This document shows positions 1 through 6,146 of a DNA stretch of 11,039 bases, piece by piece (positions within the stretch are counted from its first letter, which is position 1; each line of letters opens with the position of its first letter). Where the stretch lies: contig JAQCGA010000076.1 of assembly GCA_027619145.1 (NCBI GenBank), positions 1 to 11,039 of the forward strand. The letters are read 5' to 3'. The notes beneath the pieces were generated by a model, which made no database searches, was not told the origin of the DNA, and saw nothing but the letters and a program-made list of their open reading frames with translations. The stretch is from a bacterium (GTDB lineage Bacteria > Latescibacterota > UBA2968 > GCA-2709665). Both the position numbers and the translations under genes were made by a program.

Positions 1-400
1 GGCGGTTGACCAGGTCCTGGCCCATGACACCATTGGGGTTGGAGTTGCCGCCGTGGCCGTTGAGCACGACGAGTTTGCGGAAACCACTTTTCACCAGGCC
101 TTCGAGGATTTCGGTGACGGTGGCGATAAAGGTGGGACTTTTAAGTGAAAGGACACCGGGAAACGGATAGTGGTGGTAGGAGTTTCCAAAGTAGAGAATG
201 GGGGTAACAACGACCGGGACGCCCTGGTCCACTGCCATTTTTGCGGCGCGATGGGCCACTGTTTCGCAGAGCAGAGAATCTGTGAAGACGGGCAGGTGCG
301 GTCCGTGTTGTTCGATGGCTGCAGTAGGCAGAACCGCGACGGATTTGGGGGCAATGGTTCGGATGTCTTCGCGGGTCATTTCGGAAAACAGGTAAGACAC
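1..400 (-). CDS. Creatininase family amidohydrolase, N-terminal half (runs off the window)
   Basis: Minus-strand reading frame open to the left edge, giving the first 133 residues. Members of this family (creatinine amidohydrolase, mycofactocin MftE and relatives) are metal-dependent amidohydrolases of about 240-270 residues, so roughly half is present. Visible motifs are AAIEQHGPHLP at residues 27-37 with TDS at 40-42, supplying the expected metal ligands Glu30, His32 and Asp41, and the hallmark LNGHGGN at 113-119 with His116. I chose the GTG start at 400 because AAGGAG (complement of 408-414) sits about 7 nt upstream and because family members usually carry a short 'YLF..MT' lead. An in-frame ATG at 379 has no comparable site. 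The physiological substrate cannot be read from the sequence; creatinine itself is only one possibility. It is divergent from the SDR gene at 730. Confidence 0.88.
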   Translation of the reverse strand, partial: MSYLFSEMTREDIRTIAPKSVAVLPTAAIEQHGPHLPVFTDSLLCETVAHRAAKMAVDQGVPVVVTPILYFGNSYHHYPFPGVLSLKSPTFIATVTEILEGLVKSGFRKLVVLNGHGGNSNPNGVMGQDLVNR

Positions 401-453
401 GTTGACTTCTCCTTGTGTGATCGGGTGAAATATAAAAGGCTGGCCCTCATCCT

Positions 454-497
454 GTTGGGTAGAGCCCGACATCTTTCTCGCGCTTGTGGGAGAAAGA
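454..497. promoter_or_regulatory. Two adjacent stem-loops in the divergent region
   Basis: GTTGGG (454-459) pairs with CCCGAC (465-470) with one G-T wobble. TCTTTCTC (472-479) then pairs perfectly with GAGAAAGA (490-497) around a 10-nt loop. Neither is followed by a T-run on either strand, so a classical terminator is unlikely. They could be an operator or a leader structure of the creatininase-family transcript. Confidence 0.35.
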
Positions 498-527
498 CCG
501 AAGTGCAATGGCCAGACTTGAAATTTG

Positions 528-557
528 TTTGCAGATGTGTTCGGGCTTATATATATA
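528..557 (+). promoter_or_regulatory. Possible sigma70-like promoter for the SDR gene
   Basis: TTGCAG at 529-534 lies 17 nt from TATATA at 552-557, an acceptable -35/-10 arrangement with weak -35 agreement. A transcript from here would carry about 165 nt of leader containing the first CACGAA repeat copy. The alternating TA run makes any -10 assignment ambiguous. Confidence 0.2.
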
Positions 558-585
558 ACCTATCGTTCGTGTTGTCGAGGAAAAT

Positions 586-666
586 CACGAAGGGGCACGA
601 AAGCCCACCCCGAAAACCGCTCCGCACGAAGGGGCACGAAACCCTGCTCTTCCACAGGTGGTAGAG
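586..666 (+). repeat. CACGAA composite repeat, copy 1
   Basis: Two identical 17-mers, CACGAAGGGGCACGAAA, start at 586 and 625 (39 nt apart). Each consists of two CACGAA motifs at a 10-nt period and is followed by a C-rich tail. The second tail runs into GGTGGTAGAG (657-666), a weak version of the GGTTGAGAGG end seen in copies 2 and 3. Unlike the others, this copy does not follow a plus-strand stop codon; it lies in the 5' leader of the SDR gene. Confidence 0.85.
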
Positions 667-729
667 AAAGAGTTCGGGGGCGTTCTGAGGTACGATCGGT
701 ATTCATTCATTAGAGAGCGAGGGTATGTG

Positions 730-1608
730 ATGCGGTTGAAAGATAGGGTGGCAATTGTGACGGGTGGTGGGCAGGGGATTGGGCGGGCTACGGCGAAGTT
801 GTTTGCGCAAGAAGGCGCGAAAGTGGTGATTGCGGCCCGGACGGAGGCGAAGCTGGAGCGGGTGAAGAAGGAAATTGAGGACAAGGGCGGCGAGGTGCTG
901 GCAGTGCCTACGGATGTAAGCCTGGAGGAAGATGTGAAGCGACTGATGGAGGCTACGCAGGAGCGATTTGGGAGGCTGGATGTTCTGGTGAACAATGCGG
1001 GGATTGGGCGGCGGGCAACGGTGGACGAGGTGGATATGGCGGATTACGATGTGCAGATGAACACAAATCTGCGCGGTCTGTACTTGTGTTGCCGGGCTGG
1101 GGTTCCTCTGATGAAGGCTGTTGGGAAGGGATCGATTATTAACGTGGCATCTGTGCATGGGATTCATGGAGAGGCACTGGCGTCGATTTATGCAGCAACG
1201 AAAGGTGGAATTCTGGCGTGTACGCGATCTCTGGCTGCGGAACTGGCACCGTTTCAGATCCGGGTAAATACGGTTAGTCCGGGGGCGATCTGGCTGGAAA
1301 TGTATGAAGAGGCACGGCTGCAGCAGGTAAAGGAAGAGGACCGGAAGGAGTTTGTGCGGCTGTTCGGAGAAGCGATGAAGGACAACCATAAGTATTTTCA
1401 GCCGCTGGAGATGGTGGGCATGCCAGAAGATATTGGCTGGTACGCGGTGTTTCTGGCGTCTGATGAATCTCGATTTCTGACAGGACAAAATTTGGTGATA
1501 GACGGCGGATTGACGACGTATATGAGCCGGTATGCGGTAGAAGGAACGCGAGAGAAAGTGAAGGTGTCAGAGGAGAAAATCAAGGCATGGGTGGAAGGAC
1601 GGGGGTAG
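730..1608 (+). CDS. SDR-family NAD(P)-dependent oxidoreductase
   Basis: A 292-residue classical short-chain dehydrogenase/reductase, interconverting an alcohol and a ketone on an unidentified small substrate with NAD(P). The cofactor motif TGGGQGIG is at residues 11-18 and NNAG at 88-91. The catalytic set is Asn113, Ser141 (NVASVHG), Tyr154 and Lys158 (YAATK). Arg37 at the end of the second beta strand (AAR) hints at NADP preference. The family's usual LTGQNLVIDGG segment is near the C-terminus, followed by a charged tail of about 25 residues beyond the usual end. ATG730 is preferred over longer in-frame starts because GCGAGGG lies 6 nt upstream and translation begins directly with the Rossmann strand. 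It is the first of three co-oriented genes; the next starts 140 nt downstream across a repeat. The substrate cannot be assigned from sequence. Confidence 0.93.
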   Translation: MRLKDRVAIVTGGGQGIGRATAKLFAQEGAKVVIAARTEAKLERVKKEIEDKGGEVLAVPTDVSLEEDVKRLMEATQERFGRLDVLVNNAGIGRRATVDEVDMADYDVQMNTNLRGLYLCCRAGVPLMKAVGKGSIINVASVHGIHGEALASIYAATKGGILACTRSLAAELAPFQIRVNTVSPGAIWLEMYEEARLQQVKEEDRKEFVRLFGEAMKDNHKYFQPLEMVGMPEDIGWYAVFLASDESRFLTGQNLVIDGGLTTYMSRYAVEGTREKVKVSEEKIKAWVEGRG

Positions 1609-1614
1609 GTGGAG

Positions 1615-1697
1615 CACGAAGGGGCACGAAACCCCACCCCCGGTACCCCTTTCACACGAAGGACACGAAACCCCACACTTCTCCCTGGTTGAGAGGT
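1615..1697 (+). repeat. CACGAA composite repeat, copy 2
   Basis: Starts 6 nt after the SDR stop codon. The half-units are CACGAAGGGGCACGAAA at 1615-1631 and CACGAAGGACACGAAA at 1655-1670, 40 nt apart, each followed by CCCCAC. It ends with GGTTGAGAGGT at 1687-1697, which is identical in copy 3. Confidence 0.88.
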
Positions 1698-1748
1698 CAG
1701 AAAAGGATAGGCGTTTGAGGGGTAATGTGTATTAAAAGGAGATGATGT

Positions 1749-3353
1749 ATGGGATCTGGAAGAAGATCAGGTGTTGAGATGGTGATTGTGAATGGGAATG
1801 TGATTACAGTGGATGAGGGGTATCCCCAGGCCGAGGCGGTGGCGATTGCGGGGGGGCGGTTTGTGGCGGTGGGGTCCACGGAAGAGATCCGGGCGTTAGC
1901 AGAGGCGGAGACAGAGGTGGTTGATGTGGGTGGGAAGACGGTGATTCCTGGGTTGATTGATGCGCACCTGCATGTGTTGAGCAGTGGGATTAGGCACGTA
2001 ATGGCGGTAGATTGTGATTTGCGTTCGATTGGTGAGATCCGGGATGCCTTGCGGGAGCGAGCAAAGATAACCCCAGCGGGTGAATGGGTTCAGGGGTTTA
2101 AGTTTGACGATACGAAGACGGTGGAGAGTCGATTTCTGAATAAGGCAGATCTGGATGCGGTGAGTACGGAGCATCCGGTGTTTGTGTCGCACCGGGCAGG
2201 GCACGTGTACTATGTAAATAGCCGGGCGTTTGAGCGAGCGGGGGTAGACAGGAATACGCCGGATCCTCCAGGCGGGAAATACGAACGGGATCCGAAGACA
2301 GGGGAGTTGACGGGGGTGGTGATGGAGCGGGCTGCGGGGATTTTCCGGGCAGATATGCCGGTGGTGCAGCCGGAGGATCGGCGAGAAGGGTTGCGGCTCA
2401 TCTGTAGCATGTTCAATGCGGCGGGTTTGACGAGTGTACACGATGCGATTGTATCGACAGAAGATCTGGAGACGTACCAGGAAGGAATGGTAGATGGGGA
2501 TTTGACGTTGCGGGTGAATACGCTGGTGTGGTATACGCATTTTGAGGCATTGCGAAATGCGGGAATACGCCGTGGCTTTGGGAACGAAATGTTGAGAATT
2601 AGTGGGATTAAGATGATTGCGGACGGTGCGATTGCCGGGCGGACGGCGTGGATGTCAGAGCCGTATGAGGGAAGTACAGATGATTATGGAATTCAGGTGA
2701 TGTCGCCCGAGGAGCTGGAGCCGCTGGTGGAAGAAGTTCACCGAACAGGATTCCAAGTGTGTGTGCATGCCAATGGAGATGCGGCAATTGAGATGGTGTT
2801 GACGGCGTATGAAAAGGCAATGGCGGCGTACCCAAGGCCAGACTCGAGGCATCGAGTAGAGCACTGCACGCTTGTGACGCCATCGATTCTGAAACGAATG
2901 AAGAAGCTGGACTGTATTGCAACGCCGTTCTGTACGTACGTGTACTATCATGGTGAAAAAATGAAATATTATGGAGAAGAACGGTTGCAGCGAATGTTTG
3001 CACAGCGGTCATTCATTGATGCAGGAATTGTTTCGACCGGGGCGACGGATTATGTGCCGGGACCCTTCGAACCTTTGATGGGAATTCAGAGTTGTGTGAC
3101 GCGGAGGGATAGTACAGGAAAAGCATGGGGGGAGAATCAGAAGATTTCGGTAGAAGAGGCGTTGAAGTTGTACACGTTGAACGGGGCATATGCGAGTTTT
3201 GAGGAGGATATCAAGGGATCCATTACACCGGGGAAACTGGCGGATCTGGTGGTTCTGGGGGAGGATCTGACGGCGGTGGATCCGGAGGGGATCAAGGACA
3301 TTTCGGTGGAGATGACGATGGTGGGAGGGCGGGTGGTGTACGAGGGGGTGTAG
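1749..3353 (+). CDS. YtcJ-like metal-dependent amidohydrolase (Amidohydro_3 type)
   Basis: 534 residues, the usual length for YtcJ/NfdA-like amidohydrolases, which hydrolyse C-N bonds of amide-type substrates in the cytoplasm; the actual substrate is unknown. An N-terminal beta-sandwich strand (MVIVNGNVITVDEG from residue 11) leads to VIPGLIDAHLHV with the HxH metal pair at His73/His75. Further expected elements are KMIADGAIAGRTA from Lys288, HANGD at 340-344, RHRVEH at 367-372 (His368, His372), TGATD ending at Asp434, and the closing GSITPGKLADLVVL segment typical of the superfamily. The ATG at 1749 has AAAAGGAG about 7 nt upstream; the protein could also begin at Met11, but that lacks a better site. 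There is no signal peptide. CACGAA repeat copies lie on both sides. Confidence 0.93.
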   Translation: MGSGRRSGVEMVIVNGNVITVDEGYPQAEAVAIAGGRFVAVGSTEEIRALAEAETEVVDVGGKTVIPGLIDAHLHVLSSGIRHVMAVDCDLRSIGEIRDALRERAKITPAGEWVQGFKFDDTKTVESRFLNKADLDAVSTEHPVFVSHRAGHVYYVNSRAFERAGVDRNTPDPPGGKYERDPKTGELTGVVMERAAGIFRADMPVVQPEDRREGLRLICSMFNAAGLTSVHDAIVSTEDLETYQEGMVDGDLTLRVNTLVWYTHFEALRNAGIRRGFGNEMLRISGIKMIADGAIAGRTAWMSEPYEGSTDDYGIQVMSPEELEPLVEEVHRTGFQVCVHANGDAAIEMVLTAYEKAMAAYPRPDSRHRVEHCTLVTPSILKRMKKLDCIATPFCTYVYYHGEKMKYYGEERLQRMFAQRSFIDAGIVSTGATDYVPGPFEPLMGIQSCVTRRDSTGKAWGENQKISVEEALKLYTLNGAYASFEEDIKGSITPGKLADLVVLGEDLTAVDPEGIKDISVEMTMVGGRVVYEGV

Positions 3354-3360
3354 GCGGGAT

Positions 3361-3445
3361 CACGGAGGGGTACGGAACCCGGCTCCCAGCCCTTCTGCAC
3401 GGAGGGCCACAGAGCCCTGCCCGTCCCAGACACCGGTTGAGAGGT
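3361..3445 (+). repeat. CACGAA composite repeat, copy 3 (diverged)
   Basis: Begins 7 nt after the amidohydrolase stop. The half-units read CACGGAGGGGTACGGAA (3361-3377) and CACGGAGGGCCACAGAG (3398-3414), 37 nt apart, so the A-to-G change in CACGGA is shared by both halves. It ends with GGTTGAGAGGT at 3435-3445, exactly as in copy 2. Confidence 0.8.
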
Positions 3446-3504
3446 AGATACAGAGGGAGGGATGTGGGAGAAGTTTTTTGGAAAAGCATAATAAGGAGGT
3501 TGGA

Positions 3505-4227
3505 ATGAAGAATGGATCGATGGGGGCGGCGGCGGTGTTGGGGATTTCGGTGGCGATTGGGTTGTGTGTTGCGGGATATTTTGTGGCGGATGCGCTGTAT
3601 AAGGTTCGGGCGGCGGACCGGTATGTATCGGTGAAAGGGTTTGCGGAGCGGGAAGTGGATGCGGATCTGGCGATCTGGCCGGTTTCGTTTAACGAGACGG
3701 CGAACGGTTTACCGGGGTTGTATCAGAAGGTGGAGGCCAACCGGAACGTGATCCACAAGTTTCTGCTGGATTCGGGGTTTGAAGAAGAGGAAATTTCGGA
3801 TTCTGCGCCTACCATTACGGATTTTGAGGCGAACCAGTACGGACCACAGGTAAAGCGGGAGTATCGGTATATGGCGCAGGCCGCGGTGACGTTGCGCAGT
3901 GAGAAAGTGGCTCAGGTGAAGAAGGCGATGGAAATGTCCGGGGAACTGGTGAGTAAGGGGATTGTGCTGGGGATGGAGACGTACGGGCGCAATTCGGAGT
4001 TTTTGTTTACAGGGCTGAAGGCGGTTAAGCCAGAGATGATTGCAGAAGCGACCCGGAATGCGCGCAAGGCTGCGGAGCAGTTTGCAGAGGATTCAGGTAG
4101 CAAGGTGGGTCCAATCCGCACGGCGCGGCAGGGGTTGTTTACAATTCAGGACCGGGACCGGAATTCGCCGGATCGGAAAGAGGTGCGGGTGGTGACAACG
4201 GTGGAGTATTTTCTGGTGGGGGACTGA
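3505..4227 (+). CDS. SIMPL (DUF541) domain protein with N-terminal membrane anchor
   Basis: 240 residues. A hydrophobic segment at about residues 7-31 (GAAAVLGISVAIGLCVAGYF) should anchor the protein in the inner membrane, with the rest outside the cytoplasm; Cys21 lacks a good lipobox. The mature part has the SIMPL pattern: a VSVKGFAEREV opening at 41-51, a central region of alternating beta strands and helices with EANRNVIHKFL and AEATRNARKAAEQFAEDSG, and a terminal VRVVTTVEYFLVG strand. Family members are periplasmic or outer-surface proteins of poorly defined, often stress-related function, so no enzymatic role is assigned. ATG3505 has a strong TAAGGAGGT site (3492-3500) 4-5 nt upstream; an upstream in-frame TTG at 3478 is rejected for that reason. 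It is the last gene before a strong terminator. Confidence 0.87.
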   Translation: MKNGSMGAAAVLGISVAIGLCVAGYFVADALYKVRAADRYVSVKGFAEREVDADLAIWPVSFNETANGLPGLYQKVEANRNVIHKFLLDSGFEEEEISDSAPTITDFEANQYGPQVKREYRYMAQAAVTLRSEKVAQVKKAMEMSGELVSKGIVLGMETYGRNSEFLFTGLKAVKPEMIAEATRNARKAAEQFAEDSGSKVGPIRTARQGLFTIQDRDRNSPDRKEVRVVTTVEYFLVGD

Positions 4228-4230
4228 TAC

Positions 4231-4299
4231 CACGAACAGCACGAAACCCCACCTCCATTTTCCCAACCGCACGAAGGGCCACGAAGCTCGCCGGTTGGG
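4231..4299 (+). repeat. CACGAA composite repeat, copy 4
   Basis: Starts 3 nt after the SIMPL stop codon. The half-units are CACGAACAGCACGAAA (4231-4246) followed by CCCCACC, and CACGAAGGGCCACGAAG (4270-4286), 39 nt apart. In this copy the second half-unit is enclosed by a perfect 8-bp stem, CCCAACCG (4262-4269) with CGGTTGGG (4292-4299). Confidence 0.82.
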
Positions 4300-4324
4300 T
4301 GGATAGGAAGGGGAACAAAGGCGT

Positions 4325-4360
4325 AAAAAACCACGGGGAATCTGCTCGTGGTTTTTTTTT
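4325..4360 (+). terminator. Rho-independent terminator, probably bidirectional
   Basis: AAAAAACCACG (4325-4335) pairs perfectly with CGTGGTTTTTT (4347-4357) around an 11-nt loop, and the T-run continues to 4360. It would end the SDR-amidohydrolase-SIMPL transcript. The A-run on the left means the same hairpin could stop minus-strand transcripts coming from the GMC gene. Confidence 0.9.
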
Positions 4361-4390
4361 ATGGTATATAGCCTGAAAAATTCAAGAAGC

Positions 4391-4420
4391 AACCACAGAT
4401 GGACACAGATACACACAGAT
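4391..4420 (+). repeat. CACAGAT 3 x 10-bp array, plus sense
   Basis: Three consecutive 10-mers, AACCACAGAT, GGACACAGAT and ACACACAGAT, share the last seven bases at an exact 10-bp period. They form the left arm of an inverted pair with 4480-4509. I recall similar strings recurring between genes in many environmental bacterial genomes, but this was not checked. Confidence 0.85.
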
Positions 4421-4479
4421 CAAAGACTTTTGAACTCTAAGCGATTTGCATACGGCTGGCGATGAGCAACGTGCCAACC

Positions 4480-4509
4480 ATCTGTGTTTATCCGCATTTA
4501 TCTGTGGTT
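4480..4509 (-). repeat. CACAGAT 3 x 10-bp array, minus sense
   Basis: Read on the minus strand from 4509 to 4480 the units are AACCACAGAT, AAATGCGGAT and AAACACAGAT, again at an exact 10-bp period. The array begins 34 nt downstream of the GMC stop codon and faces the plus-sense array at 4391-4420. The middle unit is diverged. Confidence 0.83.
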
Positions 4510-4543
4510 CCAGCGTTTTTTATGAATTATTCAGGATAGCGAG

Positions 4544-6043
4544 TTATTGAATTCGGTCGGCGATGCATTCGGCGAGCATGAGGACGGTGCCGTGGATGTT
4601 GGCGCGGACGCAGTCTGGCATAATAGAAGCATCTACGATGCGCAGGTTTTGGAGGCCGTGGATGGTGCCAGTCTGGTTGACGACGGCGAAAGGATCGGAA
4701 GGTGGACCCATTTTACAGGTGCAGGAAACGTGGTGGCCGGTTGCGGCGTTGCGGGTGATCCAGGCGTCCAGGGCATTGTTTTTGAGGTCGGAAGTGCTGG
4801 GTTCGAGAGGGTGGGCGACGATGGGTTCGAATGCGGGGTGTTCGGCGAGGGTGCGGCAAAGGTGGATGGCTTCGCGGATGCGGCGGCGATCTTCAGGATG
4901 ATAGAAGAAGTTGAAGTCCAGTGAGGGGGGAATGTCGGGATCTGGAGAGGTGAGGGTGAGTTTTCCAGATCCGAGGGTAAGGTTGACGGTGGGGCGCATG
5001 AGCAGGGTGTGGTTTTCTGGTTGGGCGGCGACGTAGATGATCATGTCTTTGGGAAGGTCAGAAGATTCGGCGGTGTAGCGCAGGCCCACCTGATGGGCGT
5101 GGGTGTTCTGATCGACGTGGACATCCGGGCGGAGTTGCCAGCGCATGGGAACGGCGGGATGGTCGCGCAGATTTTCACCCACACCGGGCAGATCCTGGAT
5201 AACGGGTATGTTCAGGCCTTGAAGGTTTTTGGCGGGACCGATGCCGGATCGGAGCAGGAGATGGGGCGAGCCGATGGCACCGGCGCAGAGGATGATGTTT
5301 GGGGCTTCAAGGATTTCGAGGTTGCTGTTGTGTTCGATTTCAACACCTGTTGCACGGGTGCCGTTGAACAGGATGCGGCGGACGTTGCAATTGGCGCGGA
5401 TTCTGAGGTTGGGACGGTGTCTTGCTGGGTTGAGGTAGGCGAGGGCGGTGCTGATGCGGATGCGGTTTTGGTTGTTGAGTGGGAACGGTCCGGCACCGGT
5501 GGCTTCGGGATGGTTCATATCCGGACAGTCTGGAAAGCCAGTGGCACGGCAGGCAGCGTAAAAGGCTTGCTGGTCCGGGCGCCAGTTTTCAGGTGCAAAT
5601 CGGCGGACGGGGATGGGGCCGTTTGTGCCGTGCCAATTGTTAGAAAAATCCAGGTCGGTTTCGAGTTTTTTAAAGTAGGGGAGAACGGCGTCGAAGGACC
5701 ACTGGTTGTTGCCAAGGGCGACCCAGCGTTCAAAGTCTTCGGGCAGGCCGCGCAGGAAGATCTGGGCGTTTACGGCACTGGAGCCGCCGGTAACACGGCC
5801 GCGAGGGAGAGATACCTTTGGAGCCTCATCGGTCAAGTGGGCGGTGTAGTTCCAGTCATGGCTGTGGGCCAGGATGCCGGAAGGGGGACCGTAACCGTAT
5901 TTGAGGTCCTCCGGGAGCGATTCGAGTGTGGGATAGTCTGGGCCGGCTTCGAGGAGGAGGACGGAGCAGTCCGGGTTTTGGGTGAGGCGGGCGGCCAGAA
6001 CGGAGCCAGCAGAGCCTGCACCGATGAGGATGAGGTCGGGCAT
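4544..6043 (-). CDS. GMC-family FAD-dependent oxidoreductase (choline dehydrogenase-like)
   Basis: 499 residues, normal for bacterial GMC alcohol/choline dehydrogenases, which oxidise an alcohol by hydride transfer to bound FAD. The FAD-binding GAGSAG is at residues 8-13 with Glu32 (LLLEAG) holding the adenosine ribose. GMC signature 1 spans about 81-103 (RGRVTGGSSAVNAQ onward) and signature 2 GAIGSPHLLLRSGIGP is at 255-270. The catalytic site is HHVSCTCKMG at 437-446 with His438 as the base, paired with His484 in RANIHGT (a position occupied by Asn or His in the family). DASIMP is at 471-476. There is no signal peptide, so it is probably cytoplasmic. ATG6043 has only a weak GAG 7 nt upstream; a TTG at 6055 is possible. 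The phyH gene ends 103 nt upstream across the CGCAAAGA tandem repeat. The substrate is unknown. Confidence 0.94.
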   Translation of the reverse strand: MPDLILIGAGSAGSVLAARLTQNPDCSVLLLEAGPDYPTLESLPEDLKYGYGPPSGILAHSHDWNYTAHLTDEAPKVSLPRGRVTGGSSAVNAQIFLRGLPEDFERWVALGNNQWSFDAVLPYFKKLETDLDFSNNWHGTNGPIPVRRFAPENWRPDQQAFYAACRATGFPDCPDMNHPEATGAGPFPLNNQNRIRISTALAYLNPARHRPNLRIRANCNVRRILFNGTRATGVEIEHNSNLEILEAPNIILCAGAIGSPHLLLRSGIGPAKNLQGLNIPVIQDLPGVGENLRDHPAVPMRWQLRPDVHVDQNTHAHQVGLRYTAESSDLPKDMIIYVAAQPENHTLLMRPTVNLTLGSGKLTLTSPDPDIPPSLDFNFFYHPEDRRRIREAIHLCRTLAEHPAFEPIVAHPLEPSTSDLKNNALDAWITRNAATGHHVSCTCKMGPPSDPFAVVNQTGTIHGLQNLRIVDASIMPDCVRANIHGTVLMLAECIADRIQ

Positions 6044-6072
6044 GGGGGATCTCAAGATTCAAAAGCATCTCG

Positions 6073-6128
6073 CGCAAAGACGCAAAGACGCAAAGACGCA
6101 AAGACGCAAAGACGCAAAGACGCAAAGG
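6073..6128. repeat. 8-bp tandem repeat, CGCAAAGA x 7
   Basis: Six exact copies of CGCAAAGA from 6073 to 6120 and a seventh ending in G (6121-6128). It fills most of the 103-nt gap between the phyH stop and the GMC start, ending about 30 nt before the GMC ATG. On the transcribed minus strand it reads TCTTTGCG repeated. There are no spacers, so it is not a CRISPR array. Confidence 0.97.
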
Positions 6129-6146
6129 GGAAACCTTCGATCACTG

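Larger units (their letters stand above)
401..729. other. Divergent intergenic region between creatininase-family gene and SDR gene
   Basis: About 330 nt without a convincing gene. It holds the ribosome binding site of the creatininase-family gene, two adjacent stem-loops (454-470 and 472-497), an AT-rich TATATATATA stretch at 548-557, one copy of the CACGAA composite repeat (586-666) and the GCGAGGG ribosome binding site of the SDR gene at 717-723. Both promoters must lie here if the flanking genes are transcribed divergently. Confidence 0.7.
4228..4543. other. Convergent intergenic region between SIMPL gene and GMC gene
   Basis: 316 nt with no credible coding frame. In order it holds CACGAA repeat copy 4, a strong hairpin terminator, a plus-sense CACAGAT triple array, a 59-nt spacer, a minus-sense CACAGAT triple array, and then the stop codon of the GMC gene. 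I see nothing recognisable in the spacer at 4421-4479. Confidence 0.8.

Noticed and set aside
454..497. Terminator call for the paired hairpins
   Set aside because: No T-run follows on either strand, and no gene on either strand ends here.
6073..6128. CRISPR array
   Set aside because: The units are 8 bp and contiguous with no spacers, and no cas genes are present.
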